A stretch of 64,000 nt of DNA, taken from NCBI GenBank assembly GCA_003202005.1, contig QJJF01000002.1, forward strand, positions 682,001 to 746,000. Direction: 5' to 3'. Shown one piece after another: positions 1 through 9,560 of the stretch. Under the pieces are notes generated by a model. That model saw nothing but the letters and a program-made list of their open reading frames with translations, was not told where the DNA came from and did no database searches. A program made the translations under genes and the position numbers. The number at the start of each line of letters is the position of its first letter. Within the stretch, counting starts at the first letter, position 1. This stretch comes from Williamsia faeni (lineage in GTDB: Bacteria > Actinomycetota > Actinomycetes > Mycobacteriales > Mycobacteriaceae).

Positions 1-94
1 CCTCGCTTGGTGTTCCGTGCGCGACAACAGGAACAGTCAGCGCCGCACAAGAAAGCGCCACCACTGCTGTTACCGACCGGATGTGTTTGATCAT
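1..94 (-). CDS. N-terminus of a secreted protein (partial, leaves window)
   Basis: A reading frame entering the window edge begins MIKHIRSVTAVVALSCAALT and continues VPVVAHGTPS. This is a basic n-region, a hydrophobic core and an Ala-rich stretch typical of a Sec signal peptide. Only about 31 residues are inside the window, so the mature protein is unknown. An in-frame ATG at 148 with GGAG five bases upstream is an alternative start, but it would put a long polar stretch before the signal peptide. The stretch from 149 to 382 shows nothing I can support as a gene. The call rests on the signal-peptide pattern alone. Confidence 0.4.
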   Translation of the reverse strand, partial: MIKHIRSVTAVVALSCAALTVPVVAHGTPSE

Positions 95-382
95 CAGCAC
101 AGGGTATTCGTGAAACGGGCTCCAATCCCATCGCCGCGCACTGCTCATCGGCGCTCCGATCGCATCTGCGAAGGCGCCTATCTGACCCTCGACCTCGACG
201 GCAGGAATGCGGCCGCCGTCATCCTGCTCGTGAGCGCGTCCATCACCTCGGCGTTTTCGATACCGGCGATGATCGCCCGCAATCGCACCGCCAAGCTCTG
301 GCCACTGCAGTTCCTGCGCGGCCGAGCGAAATCTGCCTCTACCGAACCGGTTGGCTTACTGAAGCGACCAGGAGATGTGGAA

Positions 383-2128
383 TCAGTACGGCGGAGGGTC
401 GTTCCTTTCCTGTTCTTCGCGGAGTCTGCGGTTGTGTAGTCGTTCTTGTTGGCGGCGTGCATGTTTGGCAGCGGTACGTGATTGCTGTCGAGAGTCCGGT
501 GCTGTAGGTGGTGGCCGGCCGGGTGAGCCGCGTTGGTTGTCGAAGACGATCAGCCGAAGTGTCGGGAACAGATCATCGCCCGTCCAGGCGGGTCCGTCGT
601 AGCTACGGCCTTCCGGAGTGGTGAAGATCAGCCGCGGTCGCCCGGTCCGGGGATCGGGATACTGATCGTCGAGCCAGTTGCTGTAGGTTTTCATCAGATG
701 GTGAAACCTGCAGAGTGTCTTCATCTCTGACGGATGGGTGCAACCACCGGCATCGGGATCGTGGTGGTTGTATTCGCGGGTGTGATCGAGATCAGCGCCC
801 CATGCCTTCTTGTCACAACCGGGCCACATGCAATAGCAATCCCGGATCCGGATGTAGCTGTCAAGGACCACCGACGGCCGATACTCGTCACCGGGTTGGG
901 TGGCCGGCAGTGGAACCACGAACGGTGCTGTAACGGTGTCGCTGTCGCCCTCCGGGAAGTCGCCGACCGGTGGGTTCTCCGGCGACCGCATGTACACCGT
1001 CGGCTTGTCAGGCTTCGGTCCCGGATCCGGCTGCGGTTCCTCAGGTTTCGGCTGTACGGGTTCGGGTTCAGCAGGCTCGGCCTGTGCAGGTGCTGGTTCG
1101 GGTTGAACAGTCTTGTTGCCCATCGGCCGCACCACTGTTTCGGTGCGGTCGGCGATATCGCGGATGTGGGCCGCGGAGATGACCCCGTGCCCGTCGAGGA
1201 AACCCGGATTGTCCTCGGTCCCCTCGAGCGTCGCCTGGTCAGTAATCACGTGCAGAACGATCTTCACGTCGACCCCGGAGATCACCTGATCCGCTGGGAC
1301 CGTGACGATCTCGGCGGTGCACGGGTGTTTGGGGTCGTCCGGGCACTGGCAACTGAACTCACGGCCCATCACCGTCGCAAACAACGCATCGGCCATCCGC
1401 TCAGCTTTGCGCCGCGGATCAGCCTTGCACGTCGACGTGGCCAGCTTTTCCAGCCGCGCCATGATCATCGTCATCTCTTCAGCGGTGGACTGTGCCTCCA
1501 GGACGGCCATGCCATGGTCGGCGTGCGAGCCCCACACCCCACGCCGGTTCTTCGCATCCTCCCGAGCTTGCCGGACCAGGTCTGGATCGCGGCGAAAGAT
1601 GATCGCATCGACCATGTCCCGCATCCGGTTCTTCGACCACGACCCCCGTCGGCTGAGAGCGTCGGAGATCGCCTGATCAATGTCAGCCCGATGCGGCGAG
1701 CCGTCGATCAACTCGGTGCGGGACACGATGTCGGGGATGTATTCGGCGGCAATTCGCCCCGCCTTGAGCATCGCATTCAAGGCGGGTAGACGATCGCGCA
1801 GCGCTAGGGCTCGATTGATCTGCAGTTCCGCGGTGTGCTGCGTGATCTCCTGTGAGGCAGACAGTCTCGCCGCGCACTGGGCGAACGGATCGATCGCCCG
1901 CATTTCGGCCTCGGTCCCCGCGGATGGTTCCACCAACAAGGCATGCAACTCCGCCGCGGTGGTGTAGCGCTTCCACTCCAGTTGACCCTGCTGCGCACGC
2001 GCTAGCTCGGAGTCGTGCAGCAGTTCATTCGCACGCAGCTCTTCAGGACCCATTTCTGCGTCCCCACCAGCGGATTCATCCCCCATACCGAACATAGATT
2101 CGAGACTATAGGAGCGGTACGACATCAA
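383..2128 (-). CDS. DUF222 / HNH endonuclease signature protein (13E12 repeat family)
   Basis: A 581-residue protein. The N-terminal two thirds is a helical DUF222-like region (ERMADALFATVMG and the region around it). A proline/glutamate-rich linker follows at about residues 345-395 (repeats such as EPVQPKPEEPQPDPGPKP). An HNH motif sits at about 430-480: CMWPGCDKKAWGADLDH, then CRFHH, with Cys pairs fitting a zinc site. The tail is basic and Arg-rich. The family is multicopy in mycolata and is the host of phiRv1 insertion in M. tuberculosis. Its cellular role is not settled; nuclease activity is assumed from the HNH motif. It stands alone, with the next gene on the same strand 19 bp upstream of its start. 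Confidence 0.85.
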   Translation of the reverse strand: MMSYRSYSLESMFGMGDESAGGDAEMGPEELRANELLHDSELARAQQGQLEWKRYTTAAELHALLVEPSAGTEAEMRAIDPFAQCAARLSASQEITQHTAELQINRALALRDRLPALNAMLKAGRIAAEYIPDIVSRTELIDGSPHRADIDQAISDALSRRGSWSKNRMRDMVDAIIFRRDPDLVRQAREDAKNRRGVWGSHADHGMAVLEAQSTAEEMTMIMARLEKLATSTCKADPRRKAERMADALFATVMGREFSCQCPDDPKHPCTAEIVTVPADQVISGVDVKIVLHVITDQATLEGTEDNPGFLDGHGVISAAHIRDIADRTETVVRPMGNKTVQPEPAPAQAEPAEPEPVQPKPEEPQPDPGPKPDKPTVYMRSPENPPVGDFPEGDSDTVTAPFVVPLPATQPGDEYRPSVVLDSYIRIRDCYCMWPGCDKKAWGADLDHTREYNHHDPDAGGCTHPSEMKTLCRFHHLMKTYSNWLDDQYPDPRTGRPRLIFTTPEGRSYDGPAWTGDDLFPTLRLIVFDNQRGSPGRPPPTAPDSRQQSRTAAKHARRQQERLHNRRLREEQERNDPPPY

Positions 2129-2146
2129 TAGGAAATGAGTTTGCTG

Positions 2147-3808
2147 CTAGCCCAGATCTCGCGCGAGAGCGCGGCCGGCCGCGCGACCGGAGAAGATGCA
2201 ACCGCCCAGGAAGGTGCCTTCGAGCGCGTTGTATCCGTGCACGCCGCCGCCGCCGAAACCGGCAACCTCACCCGCGGCATAGAGACCGTCGAAGGCACTG
2301 CCATCCGGACGGATCACCTGTGAGTCGAGATTGGTCTCCAGACCGCCCAGGGTCTTGCGCGTCACCAGGTGAAGCCGAACAGCGATCATCGGGCCATACT
2401 TGGGATCTTCGAGGCGATGCGGTGCTGCCACCCGAATCAGTTTGTCGCTGAGATAGTTACGCGCGTTGCGGATCGCCATGATCTGCATGTCTTTGGTGTA
2501 GTTGTTCTCAATCTGACTGTCGCGGGCGTGGACTTCGGCGGCCACCTGGTCATAGTCCAACTGTGGTCCGGGAGTGATCTCGTTCATGCCCGCAACGAGG
2601 TCACGCAGGTTGTCGCGAACCACAAAGTCGGCGCCACGTTCTTTGAATGCTTCGACCGGACCTGTCGCGCCCTTCTTCACCCGTTGCAGAAGTAGCTTGA
2701 AATCTTTGTCGGTGAAGTCAGGATTTTGCTCCGACCCCGACAGCGCGAACTCCTTCTCGATGATCGCCTGGGTGAGGATGAACCAGGTGAAGTCATGGCC
2801 ACCCCGCGTGATCGTCCCCAACGTGCCGAGCGAGTCGAATCCGGGAAAGTTCGGCACCGGCAATCGTTTGCCGGTGGCATCCAGCCACAGCGACGACGGA
2901 CCGGGAATGATGCGGATTGCGTGGTTCGGCCAGATCGGATCCCAATTCTGGATGCCCTCCGTGTAATGCCACATCCGGTCCCGGTTGACCACGCTTCCAC
3001 CGGCATCCTCCGTGATCTGCAACATCCGCCCGTCAACGTGTGCGGGAACGCCGGTGATCATGTGGTCGGGCGCCGGACCCAACCGATCTACGGGCCAATT
3101 CTTCTTCACCAACTCGAAATTGCCGCCGATACCACCCGACGTGACAACAACCGCTTGTGCCCGCAACTCGAAGTCTGATTCGCGTTCCCGGCTCGACGAG
3201 ACCCCGCGCGACTCGGTCGACGGGACCAGAACCGTTCCGCGGACACCTACCGCTCGCCCACCTTCGGCGATGATCCCGTCCACCTGATGTCGGTATTTGA
3301 AGGTGACCAGACCTTTCTCTGCGCCGGCGAGGACGGGCTCCCGGAACACCCGGACCACTTCGGGACCTGTGCCCCAGGTGATGTGGAACCGCGGCACCGA
3401 GTTCCCGTGTCCATTCGCCGACCCGGATCCACGTTCGGCCCAACCCACGGTGGGCATCACCTTCAGACCCAATTCGTGGAGGTACGAACGCTTCTCACCG
3501 GCAGCAAAGTTGACGTAGGCCTCGGCCCATTGACGAGGCCAGTGGTCTTCCCGGTCCCGATCGAAGCCGGCCGATCCGAGCCAGTCGGCCATGGCGAGTT
3601 CCAGTGAGTCCTTGATCCCGAGGTGACGCTGTTCCGGCGAGTTCACCATGAACAATCCGCCCAGCGACCAGAATGCCTGGCCGCCGAGGTTCTGTTCGTT
3701 CTCCTGATCGAGGATGGCCACCCGTTTGCCGGCCTTGGCCAACTCGTGAGCTGCCACCAGACCTGCCAGACCTGCACCAACGACGATCACGTCAAACTGT
3801 TCGGACAC
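2147..3808 (-). CDS. FAD-dependent dehydrogenase, ketosteroid-dehydrogenase-like flavoprotein
   Basis: About 553 residues from a GTG start (VSEQFDVIVVGAGLAGLVAA); an in-frame ATG at 3829 would add seven residues. The N-terminus carries the FAD-binding Rossmann motif GAGLAG and the acidic residue ending strand 2 (ILDQENEQ). A C-terminal FAD-contact motif, GLYAAGEVAGFGGGGVHGYN, is typical of the fumarate reductase / 3-ketosteroid dehydrogenase superfamily. It closely resembles what is annotated as FAD-binding dehydrogenase (Rv0785 type) in mycobacteria. The substrate cannot be read; a steroid- or enoate-type compound is an inference from the superfamily. It is transcribed divergently from the coiled-coil gene at 3965. 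Confidence 0.8.
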   Translation of the reverse strand: MSEQFDVIVVGAGLAGLVAAHELAKAGKRVAILDQENEQNLGGQAFWSLGGLFMVNSPEQRHLGIKDSLELAMADWLGSAGFDRDREDHWPRQWAEAYVNFAAGEKRSYLHELGLKVMPTVGWAERGSGSANGHGNSVPRFHITWGTGPEVVRVFREPVLAGAEKGLVTFKYRHQVDGIIAEGGRAVGVRGTVLVPSTESRGVSSSRERESDFELRAQAVVVTSGGIGGNFELVKKNWPVDRLGPAPDHMITGVPAHVDGRMLQITEDAGGSVVNRDRMWHYTEGIQNWDPIWPNHAIRIIPGPSSLWLDATGKRLPVPNFPGFDSLGTLGTITRGGHDFTWFILTQAIIEKEFALSGSEQNPDFTDKDFKLLLQRVKKGATGPVEAFKERGADFVVRDNLRDLVAGMNEITPGPQLDYDQVAAEVHARDSQIENNYTKDMQIMAIRNARNYLSDKLIRVAAPHRLEDPKYGPMIAVRLHLVTRKTLGGLETNLDSQVIRPDGSAFDGLYAAGEVAGFGGGGVHGYNALEGTFLGGCIFSGRAAGRALARDLG

Positions 3809-3964
3809 CCGTACACCCCTGCCTGCCATGCGTCATCTGGGGATTGCAATCCCTGTCCATCCACGTCTCCTGTGAGCATAGGGAAAGCGACGTCGAACAT
3901 CGGCAGGACGCCGCCATTGCCTCATCCGGACCCACATCAGGGCGCAGCGGGCGATACTGGAGCC

Positions 3965-4345
3965 GTGGCAACCAAGGACACCGGAGACGACTCCGACCGA
4001 CAAAGATTCCGCACCCTGGCGCAGGCCGCCCTCAACGCTGATCGCACTGTGGGACAAATGGATTCAGTCATCGAGGGGCTCGGATCGGCACTGACGGACT
4101 TCGATCGCGCGATGACCGGGTTCGAAACCACACTCGACAGCTTCGGCACCGCCATGACCGACTTCTCCACCACGTTGGGCCGGGTGGACACCATGGTGAC
4201 CACGATGGACAGCCTGGTCGAAAGGATGGAGAAGATCATGGGCCGGGTCGAAGCCATTGTCGACATCGCGGAAAGGTTGATGGCACCGGTGGCATCTGTC
4301 GAATCCATGGTCCGCGGCATATTTGGCCTCGGACGTCGCTCCTGA
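3965..4345 (+). CDS. Hypothetical coiled-coil protein, 126 aa
   Basis: The GTG start at 3965 gives VATKDTGDDSDRQRF. The open frame extends upstream to 3623 but that part overlaps the divergent flavoprotein gene and is not plausible coding. The protein is a string of amphipathic heptads (FDRAMTGFETTLDSFGTAM, then VDTMVTTMDSLVERMEKIM) ending in a short basic tail. No catalytic motif or membrane segment is visible. This looks like the small helical, apolipoprotein- or phasin-like proteins common in actinomycetes. The function is unknown. Confidence 0.6.
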   Translation: MATKDTGDDSDRQRFRTLAQAALNADRTVGQMDSVIEGLGSALTDFDRAMTGFETTLDSFGTAMTDFSTTLGRVDTMVTTMDSLVERMEKIMGRVEAIVDIAERLMAPVASVESMVRGIFGLGRRS

Positions 4346-4353
4346 CTGACGGA

Positions 4354-5190
4354 TCAGCGCCCACCGGAAACCGAGTCACGAAGGTAGTCACTGGGTGTGA
4401 GCCCGATGACGGCTTTGAACTCGCGTGCCAGGTGCGCTTGATCGGAGTAACCCAGTTCTGCGGCCACATCGGCGATCGTTGTGTCGCCGCGGCGCAGCGC
4501 CAGCGCCGCATCCTGCAGACGACGTCGCTGGATCAGCCATTTCGGGCTGAGCCCGGTCCGATGCACTGTCACACGCTGCAGTGCCCGCGTGGACAGCGCC
4601 ACCTCGGCGGCCAGGTCGCTCACCCGGCGAGGCCCGTCGTCGTCCTCGACGAGATCGACCACCCGATTGATCAAGACGCCCTCCTCGTCAACCGACCACT
4701 GCCGTCCCCACTCTTCGTAGAGGTCCGCCACCGCCCGGTATCTGTCCTGCGGCGCGTGATCTTCTGCGGTCATGACCGCACGCACGTCGCGGACGAGGTC
4801 GCCTTCACCGGGTACAGGAAGCGGCGTTCCGATCGGTAATGCCGGCCCTGACCGCGATCCGGAAGCCATCGACCGGCCGGTTATCACCGTGATAGCTGCA
4901 GGCCGCAACAACACCGCCGCAGCCCAGCCCTTGCCCTCCAACTTCTGCTCACTGATCCCCTGGCTCACGCAGTACAACGCGGCCCGATCGGACTCGATCA
5001 CGACGTTGCCGCCCGGATGTTCGAGTACCGGCTGCAGGATCGGGGCGTCGAGATCCCAGACCGCGATCCAGACGTGACGCAGTAATTCGCCGGACGGCAA
5101 CGGTATTCGGTGCAGTTGCACACCACGGCCGGGATTCAATTGACCCCGGGGTGGTGTCGGCGACTCGGCCATCTTTTCGTGTTTCTTCAA
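4354..5190 (-). CDS. AraC-family transcriptional regulator
   Basis: A 278-residue protein with a C-terminal AraC DNA-binding domain of two helix-turn-helix motifs: one near VSDLAAEVALSTRALQRV and the second near IADVAAELGYSDQAHLAREF, followed by the signature GLTPSDYLR. The N-terminal 160 residues would be the ligand-sensing or dimerisation part; it resembles the DUF6597 type, with no recognisable ligand. It diverges from the damaged VOC gene at 5214, which it may once have regulated. Good family confidence, no target known. Confidence 0.85.
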   Translation of the reverse strand: MKKHEKMAESPTPPRGQLNPGRGVQLHRIPLPSGELLRHVWIAVWDLDAPILQPVLEHPGGNVVIESDRAALYCVSQGISEQKLEGKGWAAAVLLRPAAITVITGRSMASGSRSGPALPIGTPLPVPGEGDLVRDVRAVMTAEDHAPQDRYRAVADLYEEWGRQWSVDEEGVLINRVVDLVEDDDGPRRVSDLAAEVALSTRALQRVTVHRTGLSPKWLIQRRRLQDAALALRRGDTTIADVAAELGYSDQAHLAREFKAVIGLTPSDYLRDSVSGGR

Positions 5191-5213
5191 GCCCGGTCCT
5201 CACATATCACGGT

Positions 5214-5630
5214 GTGCCGCATGGCTTCACCTCCCTGACCCCGTTCATCGTCGTCTCCCCTGCCTGCGGCGCCATCGCGTTCTACCGGGATGCGTTCTCT
5301 GCCACTCTCACCCAATCCACCGAGTTCCCGGGGCCGGACGGCACACAGATCGTGGCCATGCCGAACTCGACTTCGGCAGCGAGCGCCTGCAGTTGGGCGA
5401 CCCCAATCCCCAGTATGGCCTGATCCCCCGCGAAGACGCCGATGCCGACTGCTACTCCTCACGCTGTACGTCCCCGATATCGATGCGACGTTCGACCGCG
5501 CGGTCGAACTGGGCGCCACGATGCGCGAAGCGCCGCAGACATTTGTCTCAGGCGACCGTTTCGCATCGATCCGCGACCCCTATGGCATCCGGTGGTCGGT
5601 GATGAACCGTGTGGAGGATCTGTCTGGGGG
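5214..5630 (+). pseudogene. VOC / PhnB-like glyoxalase-fold gene broken by two frameshifts
   Basis: Three reading frames in succession give one continuous VOC protein: GFTSLTPFIVV through AIAFYRDAFSATL in the first, AELDFGSERLQLGDPNPQY in the second, and TLYVPDIDATFDRAVELG through FASIRDPYGIRWSVMNRVED in the third. The frame changes fall near 5358 and near 5452. The final IRDPYGIRW motif is typical of the PhnB/glyoxalase-like family. Either the gene is decayed or there are two sequencing indels. The third frame stays open to 5799 and ends in ATGA overlap with the next gene, but residues after about 5630 do not look like VOC sequence. Confidence 0.65.
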
Positions 5631-5795
5631 ACGAGTACTCATTCCGTTGGCCTTGCGGATTGCCGAACTGCAGCAGGAGCGGCCGGACGCTTCCGCAGAC
5701 CTGGACCTTGTCGGTCAGGAGATAAACATCCGACGCGACCACGGAACCGATTATGGTTGCACCGGGTACGTCCTACGACCCAGGGAGGTCGACCG

Positions 5796-6389
5796 ATGAG
5801 CGGTCCTGAATCCATTGCCGACCGGTACAACCGCCGCGCCACAACGTTTGCCGCGGTGATCGCAGCCGCGCCGCCGGATCGCTGGTCCTCGCCGTCGCCG
5901 TGCACCGCATGGACCGCCGCCGACGTGTTACAGCATGTCCTGGACATGCAGGCCGCGGTGTTCACCCCGCTCGACCGGTCCCTCTCACCGGCGCCCACCG
6001 TCGACGCGGACCCTCTCGGCGCGTTCAACCACGCCCGGACCGACATCGAGCGAGCACTCGCCGATACCGCGGTGGCCGCGACCACGGTGCAGACTCCCAT
6101 GGGTCCCTCCACATTCGCCGAGCACGTCGACGGGGTGGCCAGCGCCGACCTGGTGGTGCACGGTTGGGACCTTGCCCGGGCCCTCGGGTTCGAGCACGAG
6201 ATCGACCCCGCCGAAGTCGAAGCCGCATGGCCAGGTGCACAGGAGATACCCGACATCATGCGTGTCCCCGAGGCTTTCGGACCAGGCATCATTGTGTTCG
6301 GGCCGATCGTGGAAGTGCCGGACGACGCACCGCTCCAGGATCGGTTGCTCGGACTCCTGGGCCGAGACCCGCACTGGGAAGCGCCGTAG
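5796..6389 (+). CDS. TIGR03086-family protein, maleylpyruvate-isomerase-like (DinB fold)
   Basis: A 197-residue protein with an ATG start eight bases after GGGAGG. It shows the layout of mycothiol-dependent maleylpyruvate isomerase N-terminal / TIGR03086 proteins: an opening helix, the CTAWTAADVLQHVLDMQ segment carrying the conserved metal-binding His, and later SADLVVHGWDLARALG with the second His. Family members bind a divalent metal and probably use mycothiol; the actual reaction is usually unknown. Co-directional with the TIGR01777 gene 30 bp downstream. Confidence 0.75.
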   Translation: MSGPESIADRYNRRATTFAAVIAAAPPDRWSSPSPCTAWTAADVLQHVLDMQAAVFTPLDRSLSPAPTVDADPLGAFNHARTDIERALADTAVAATTVQTPMGPSTFAEHVDGVASADLVVHGWDLARALGFEHEIDPAEVEAAWPGAQEIPDIMRVPEAFGPGIIVFGPIVEVPDDAPLQDRLLGLLGRDPHWEAP

Positions 6390-6419
6390 CCGGTGCGTGT
6401 CCATGCGTAGCCTGGGCCA

Positions 6420-7769
6420 ATGGGCATCACGTACACGAGCACGGTCTCCGCACCCATCGACGAGGTGTTCGCCTGGCACAGCAGGCCAGGGGCCTTCGCA
6501 CGCCTCTCCCCGCCGTGGGCACCACCATCGTTGGTGCGGGAGGCCAACTCCCTCGAGGACGGCACCGCCGTGCTGTCGTTCGGATGTGGCCTGAAGTGGG
6601 TCGCGAAACACCAGCCCTCCCGATTCCACCCGCCGAATCAGTTTGTCGATCAACTCGATTCGTGGCCGTTGCGGACCGTCATGACCTGGACCCATCACCA
6701 TGGATTCTCCGAGGTCGACCCACAGACCACCCGGGTCACCGACACCGTCGACACTCCGGTGCCCGAACCGCTGCTGCGCCCGATGTTTCGTTATCGGCAC
6801 CGGCAATTGGCCGATGACCTCGCCACCCACGCCTGGGCCCTGCCACTGGCAGGCAGGCCGCTCACGATCGCCATGACCGGTGCGTCGGGACTTGTTGGTA
6901 CCGCGTTGCGGTCGTTGCTGACCACCGGCGGCCACCGCGTCATCTCACTGGTCAGGCGCGCCCCTGACGGACCCGACGAACGACGCTGGAACCCCGCCGA
7001 TCCCGCCGACGACCTCTTGGCCGGGGTCGATGCCGTGGTGCATCTCGCGGGGGCCTCGATCGCCGGGCGATTCAATGACGAACACAAATCCGAGATCGCC
7101 GGCAGCCGGATCGCACCCACCGAGGCACTCGCGCGCATTGCCGGCGCCACCACACCCGCACCCACTTTTGTCTGTGCGTCCGCCATCGGGTTCTACGGCT
7201 ATGACCGCGGTGATGCGGTTCTCGATGAAAGCGCCTCGCGCGGAGACGGTTTCCTCGCCGACGTGGTGTCCGACTGGGAAGACGCCACAGCACCGGCGGC
7301 CGAGGCGGCCCGAGTCGTGAACGTGCGAACCGGTGTTGTGCAGGCCGCCGCCGGCGGAACTCTCAAACTGCTGCGACCGCTGTTCACCCTGGGACTGGGC
7401 GGACGCCTCGGCGACGGAAACCAGTGGCTGTCCTGGATCGGCATCGACGACCTCATCGACATCTACTACCGCGCAATCGTCGATGATCGACTGTCCGGGC
7501 CGGTCAACGCGGTGGCACCGGGCGCGGTGCGCAACAAGGAGTACACCGCGGCGCTGGCCGGCGCCGTGCACCGGCCGGCTGTCATCCCGGTCCCGCGTCT
7601 GGGCCCACGAATGATCCTCGGTTCGCAGGGTGCCAGGGAGCTGGCCCTCGCCAACCAGCGAGTGGCACCCGCACGACTCGAAGAAATGGGCCACCGGTTC
7701 CGGATGACAGAGGTCGATGAGGTGCTACGCCACCAACTCGGCGGTGACCCGAGCGCCGTTCACGCGTGA
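6420..7769 (+). CDS. TIGR01777 epimerase-like protein with N-terminal SRPBCC domain
   Basis: A 449-residue fusion. Residues 1-140 form a SRPBCC/START-like ligand-binding fold (ITYTSTVSAPIDEVFAWHSR, then MTWTHHHGF). Residues 145-445 are an atypical extended SDR of the TIGR01777 (SDR39U1, YfcH) family, with the nucleotide motif GASGLVGTALR, the conserved VHLAGASIAGRF, and SAIGFYGYDRG at the catalytic region. The family is linked to cell division and lipid-related functions in different bacteria, but no substrate is established. Members of this fusion type are common in actinobacteria. It ends seven bases before the convergent threonine aldolase gene. Confidence 0.85.
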   Translation: MGITYTSTVSAPIDEVFAWHSRPGAFARLSPPWAPPSLVREANSLEDGTAVLSFGCGLKWVAKHQPSRFHPPNQFVDQLDSWPLRTVMTWTHHHGFSEVDPQTTRVTDTVDTPVPEPLLRPMFRYRHRQLADDLATHAWALPLAGRPLTIAMTGASGLVGTALRSLLTTGGHRVISLVRRAPDGPDERRWNPADPADDLLAGVDAVVHLAGASIAGRFNDEHKSEIAGSRIAPTEALARIAGATTPAPTFVCASAIGFYGYDRGDAVLDESASRGDGFLADVVSDWEDATAPAAEAARVVNVRTGVVQAAAGGTLKLLRPLFTLGLGGRLGDGNQWLSWIGIDDLIDIYYRAIVDDRLSGPVNAVAPGAVRNKEYTAALAGAVHRPAVIPVPRLGPRMILGSQGARELALANQRVAPARLEEMGHRFRMTEVDEVLRHQLGGDPSAVHA

Positions 7770-7776
7770 TCCTGCC

Positions 7777-8850
7777 TCAGCCGGCAGTGAGTTCGGCTTT
7801 GATCGCAGCGGCGAATTCGTCGACATCCTCGGCCGTGGTGTCGAACGAACACATCCACCGGACCTCGCCGGTGGACTCGTCCCAGGTGTAGAACTTCCAC
7901 ACTGCCAGCACCCGCTCCGCCACCGCCGGATCGAGCACGGCGAACACGGCGTTGGCCTGCGTGGGCTGGGTGATGGTGAGGCCGGGTGTCCCCTCCAGAT
8001 GTCCGCGCAGCCGGGCGGCCATCGCATTGGCATTCGCCGCGGCCTGCAACGCCGTATCGCCGTCGAACAGCGCCAGCAGCTGCGCCGAGACGAACCGCAT
8101 CTTGCTGGAAAGCTGCATGCTGAGCTTGCGGATGTAATCCGTGCCGCTGACCGCGTCCGGATCGATGACCACCACCGCCTCCGCACCCAGCGCGCCTATC
8201 TTGGTGCCACCGAGACTGACCACGTCGACACCCGCGGCAGTAGTGAACTCGCCGAGTGAAAGCCCCAGCGCTTCAGCAGCATTCCACAGCCTGGCGCCGT
8301 CGACGTGAACCAGCATCCCGTGCCGGTGCGAGTACTCACAGATGGACGCGATCTCGTCCACCGAGTACAACGTCCCCAGCTCGGTCGACTGGGTCAAGCT
8401 GACTGCCAACGGTTGCGCGCGGTGCACATCACCAAAACCATAGGCCTGCGTCGCAATTGAATCGGGCGTCAACTTTCCGTCGACCGTCGGCACGGTGAGG
8501 AGCTTGATCCCACTCACCCGCTCCGGGGCACCGCCCTCGTCGTTGTGGACGTGCGCGGACTCCGCCACAATTGCCGCACCCCATCGGGGCAACATCGCCG
8601 TCAGACTCACCACGTTGGCGGCCGTCCCATTGAAGACCGGGAAAACGTCGGCCCGCGTACCGAACTCGCTCCGGACGACGGATCTCAACTGTTCGGTATA
8701 GACATCATCGCCGTAGGAGGGCTGGTGACCTCCATTGGCCGCGACCAGCGCGGCGACCACCTCGGGGAGCATTCCGGCGTAGTTGTCCGAGGCAAATGCC
8801 CGCCACCGCGGATCGTGTAATTGCGGTGCCGGATCCGGTCGGGATGTCAT
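7777..8850 (-). CDS. Low-specificity L-threonine aldolase / beta-eliminating lyase family
   Basis: A 357-residue PLP enzyme of fold type I. SDNYAGMLPEV near the start matches the aldolase N-terminal signature, HVDGARLWNAAEALG is the cofactor-contact motif, and the Schiff-base lysine is in SLGGTKIGALGAEA. Expected reaction: cleavage of L-threonine or L-allo-threonine to glycine and acetaldehyde in the cytosol. Its ATG overlaps the stop of the upstream flavin reductase by four bases, placing it third in an operon with the reductase and a sulfite-oxidase-like protein. Confidence 0.85.
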   Translation of the reverse strand: MTSRPDPAPQLHDPRWRAFASDNYAGMLPEVVAALVAANGGHQPSYGDDVYTEQLRSVVRSEFGTRADVFPVFNGTAANVVSLTAMLPRWGAAIVAESAHVHNDEGGAPERVSGIKLLTVPTVDGKLTPDSIATQAYGFGDVHRAQPLAVSLTQSTELGTLYSVDEIASICEYSHRHGMLVHVDGARLWNAAEALGLSLGEFTTAAGVDVVSLGGTKIGALGAEAVVVIDPDAVSGTDYIRKLSMQLSSKMRFVSAQLLALFDGDTALQAAANANAMAARLRGHLEGTPGLTITQPTQANAVFAVLDPAVAERVLAVWKFYTWDESTGEVRWMCSFDTTAEDVDEFAAAIKAELTAG

Positions 8851-9560
8851 CCGCCAAACCTTTCAGTCCTGATCGTGTTCGCCGGGTATCCCAGATCGAG
8901 GAGCCACCGGGCACACTGTTCCACAAACGCCGTGGGTCCACACACCCTGAACTCCGGTTTCTGCTCGACCGGAATCACCAACGACGCCAATTCGTCTTGG
9001 GTCAGCCGTCCCGGCCGCCTGCCATCCGGCGCGCTCCGGGTGTGGACATAGTCGACCCTCAGGCTTCCGGTTGAGCACAGCCGACCGAGTTCGTCTCGGT
9101 AGTAACCGTTTTCCGGGCTGCGCAGCGAGTAAAGGAGGCGAAATGGCACCCTCGTGGCGGCCGACTCGCGCTCCCGGATCATCGACATCAACGGCACCAC
9201 ACCCGAACCTCCGGCGATCAATTGCACCGGTGCGGGGTCCGCGGACCTCCAGATGAACCAACGACCGATCGGTCCGCGCACCTCCAACTGGTCACCGACG
9301 GCCAGGTCGCCGATGAGGTACGGCGAAACCTCGCCGTCGGGGAGTTCTTGCACTGTCGTCTCGACGAGATCGTCACCGACCGCTGCTGCCACCGAATAGG
9401 ACCGCACGGCCTGGTAGCCGTCCTCGGCGGTCAGACGGATATCGATGTGCTGCCCCGCTAGCACCCGACCGCGATCGGGTACCTGCAGTCGCAGGGTCCG
9501 GGCGGTCGGCGTCTCCATGGACGCCGCGACAACCGTCGCCGGCCGCCAACCATTCACCAA
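8847..9560 (-). CDS. FNR-type flavin reductase, partner of the sulfite-oxidase-like protein
   Basis: A 237-residue ferredoxin-NADP reductase fold protein. The FAD domain carries RSYSVAAA (the R-x-Y-S motif), the NAD(P) domain carries LIAGGSGVVPLMSMIR, and FRVCGPTAFVEQCARWL is the C-terminal NAD(P)/Cys-Gly signature. No iron-sulfur domain follows. The start overlaps the end of the molybdoenzyme gene by seven bases, so the two are probably co-translated. By context it would pass electrons between NAD(P)H and the molybdenum centre; this is inference. Confidence 0.85.
   Translation of the reverse strand: MVNGWRPATVVAASMETPTARTLRLQVPDRGRVLAGQHIDIRLTAEDGYQAVRSYSVAAAVGDDLVETTVQELPDGEVSPYLIGDLAVGDQLEVRGPIGRWFIWRSADPAPVQLIAGGSGVVPLMSMIRERESAATRVPFRLLYSLRSPENGYYRDELGRLCSTGSLRVDYVHTRSAPDGRRPGRLTQDELASLVIPVEQKPEFRVCGPTAFVEQCARWLLDLGYPANTIRTERFGG

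Noticed and set aside
178-462. 94-aa minus-strand frame near the left edge
   Set aside because: Low-complexity composition, overlaps the 3' end of the 13E12-type gene in another frame, no recognisable motif.
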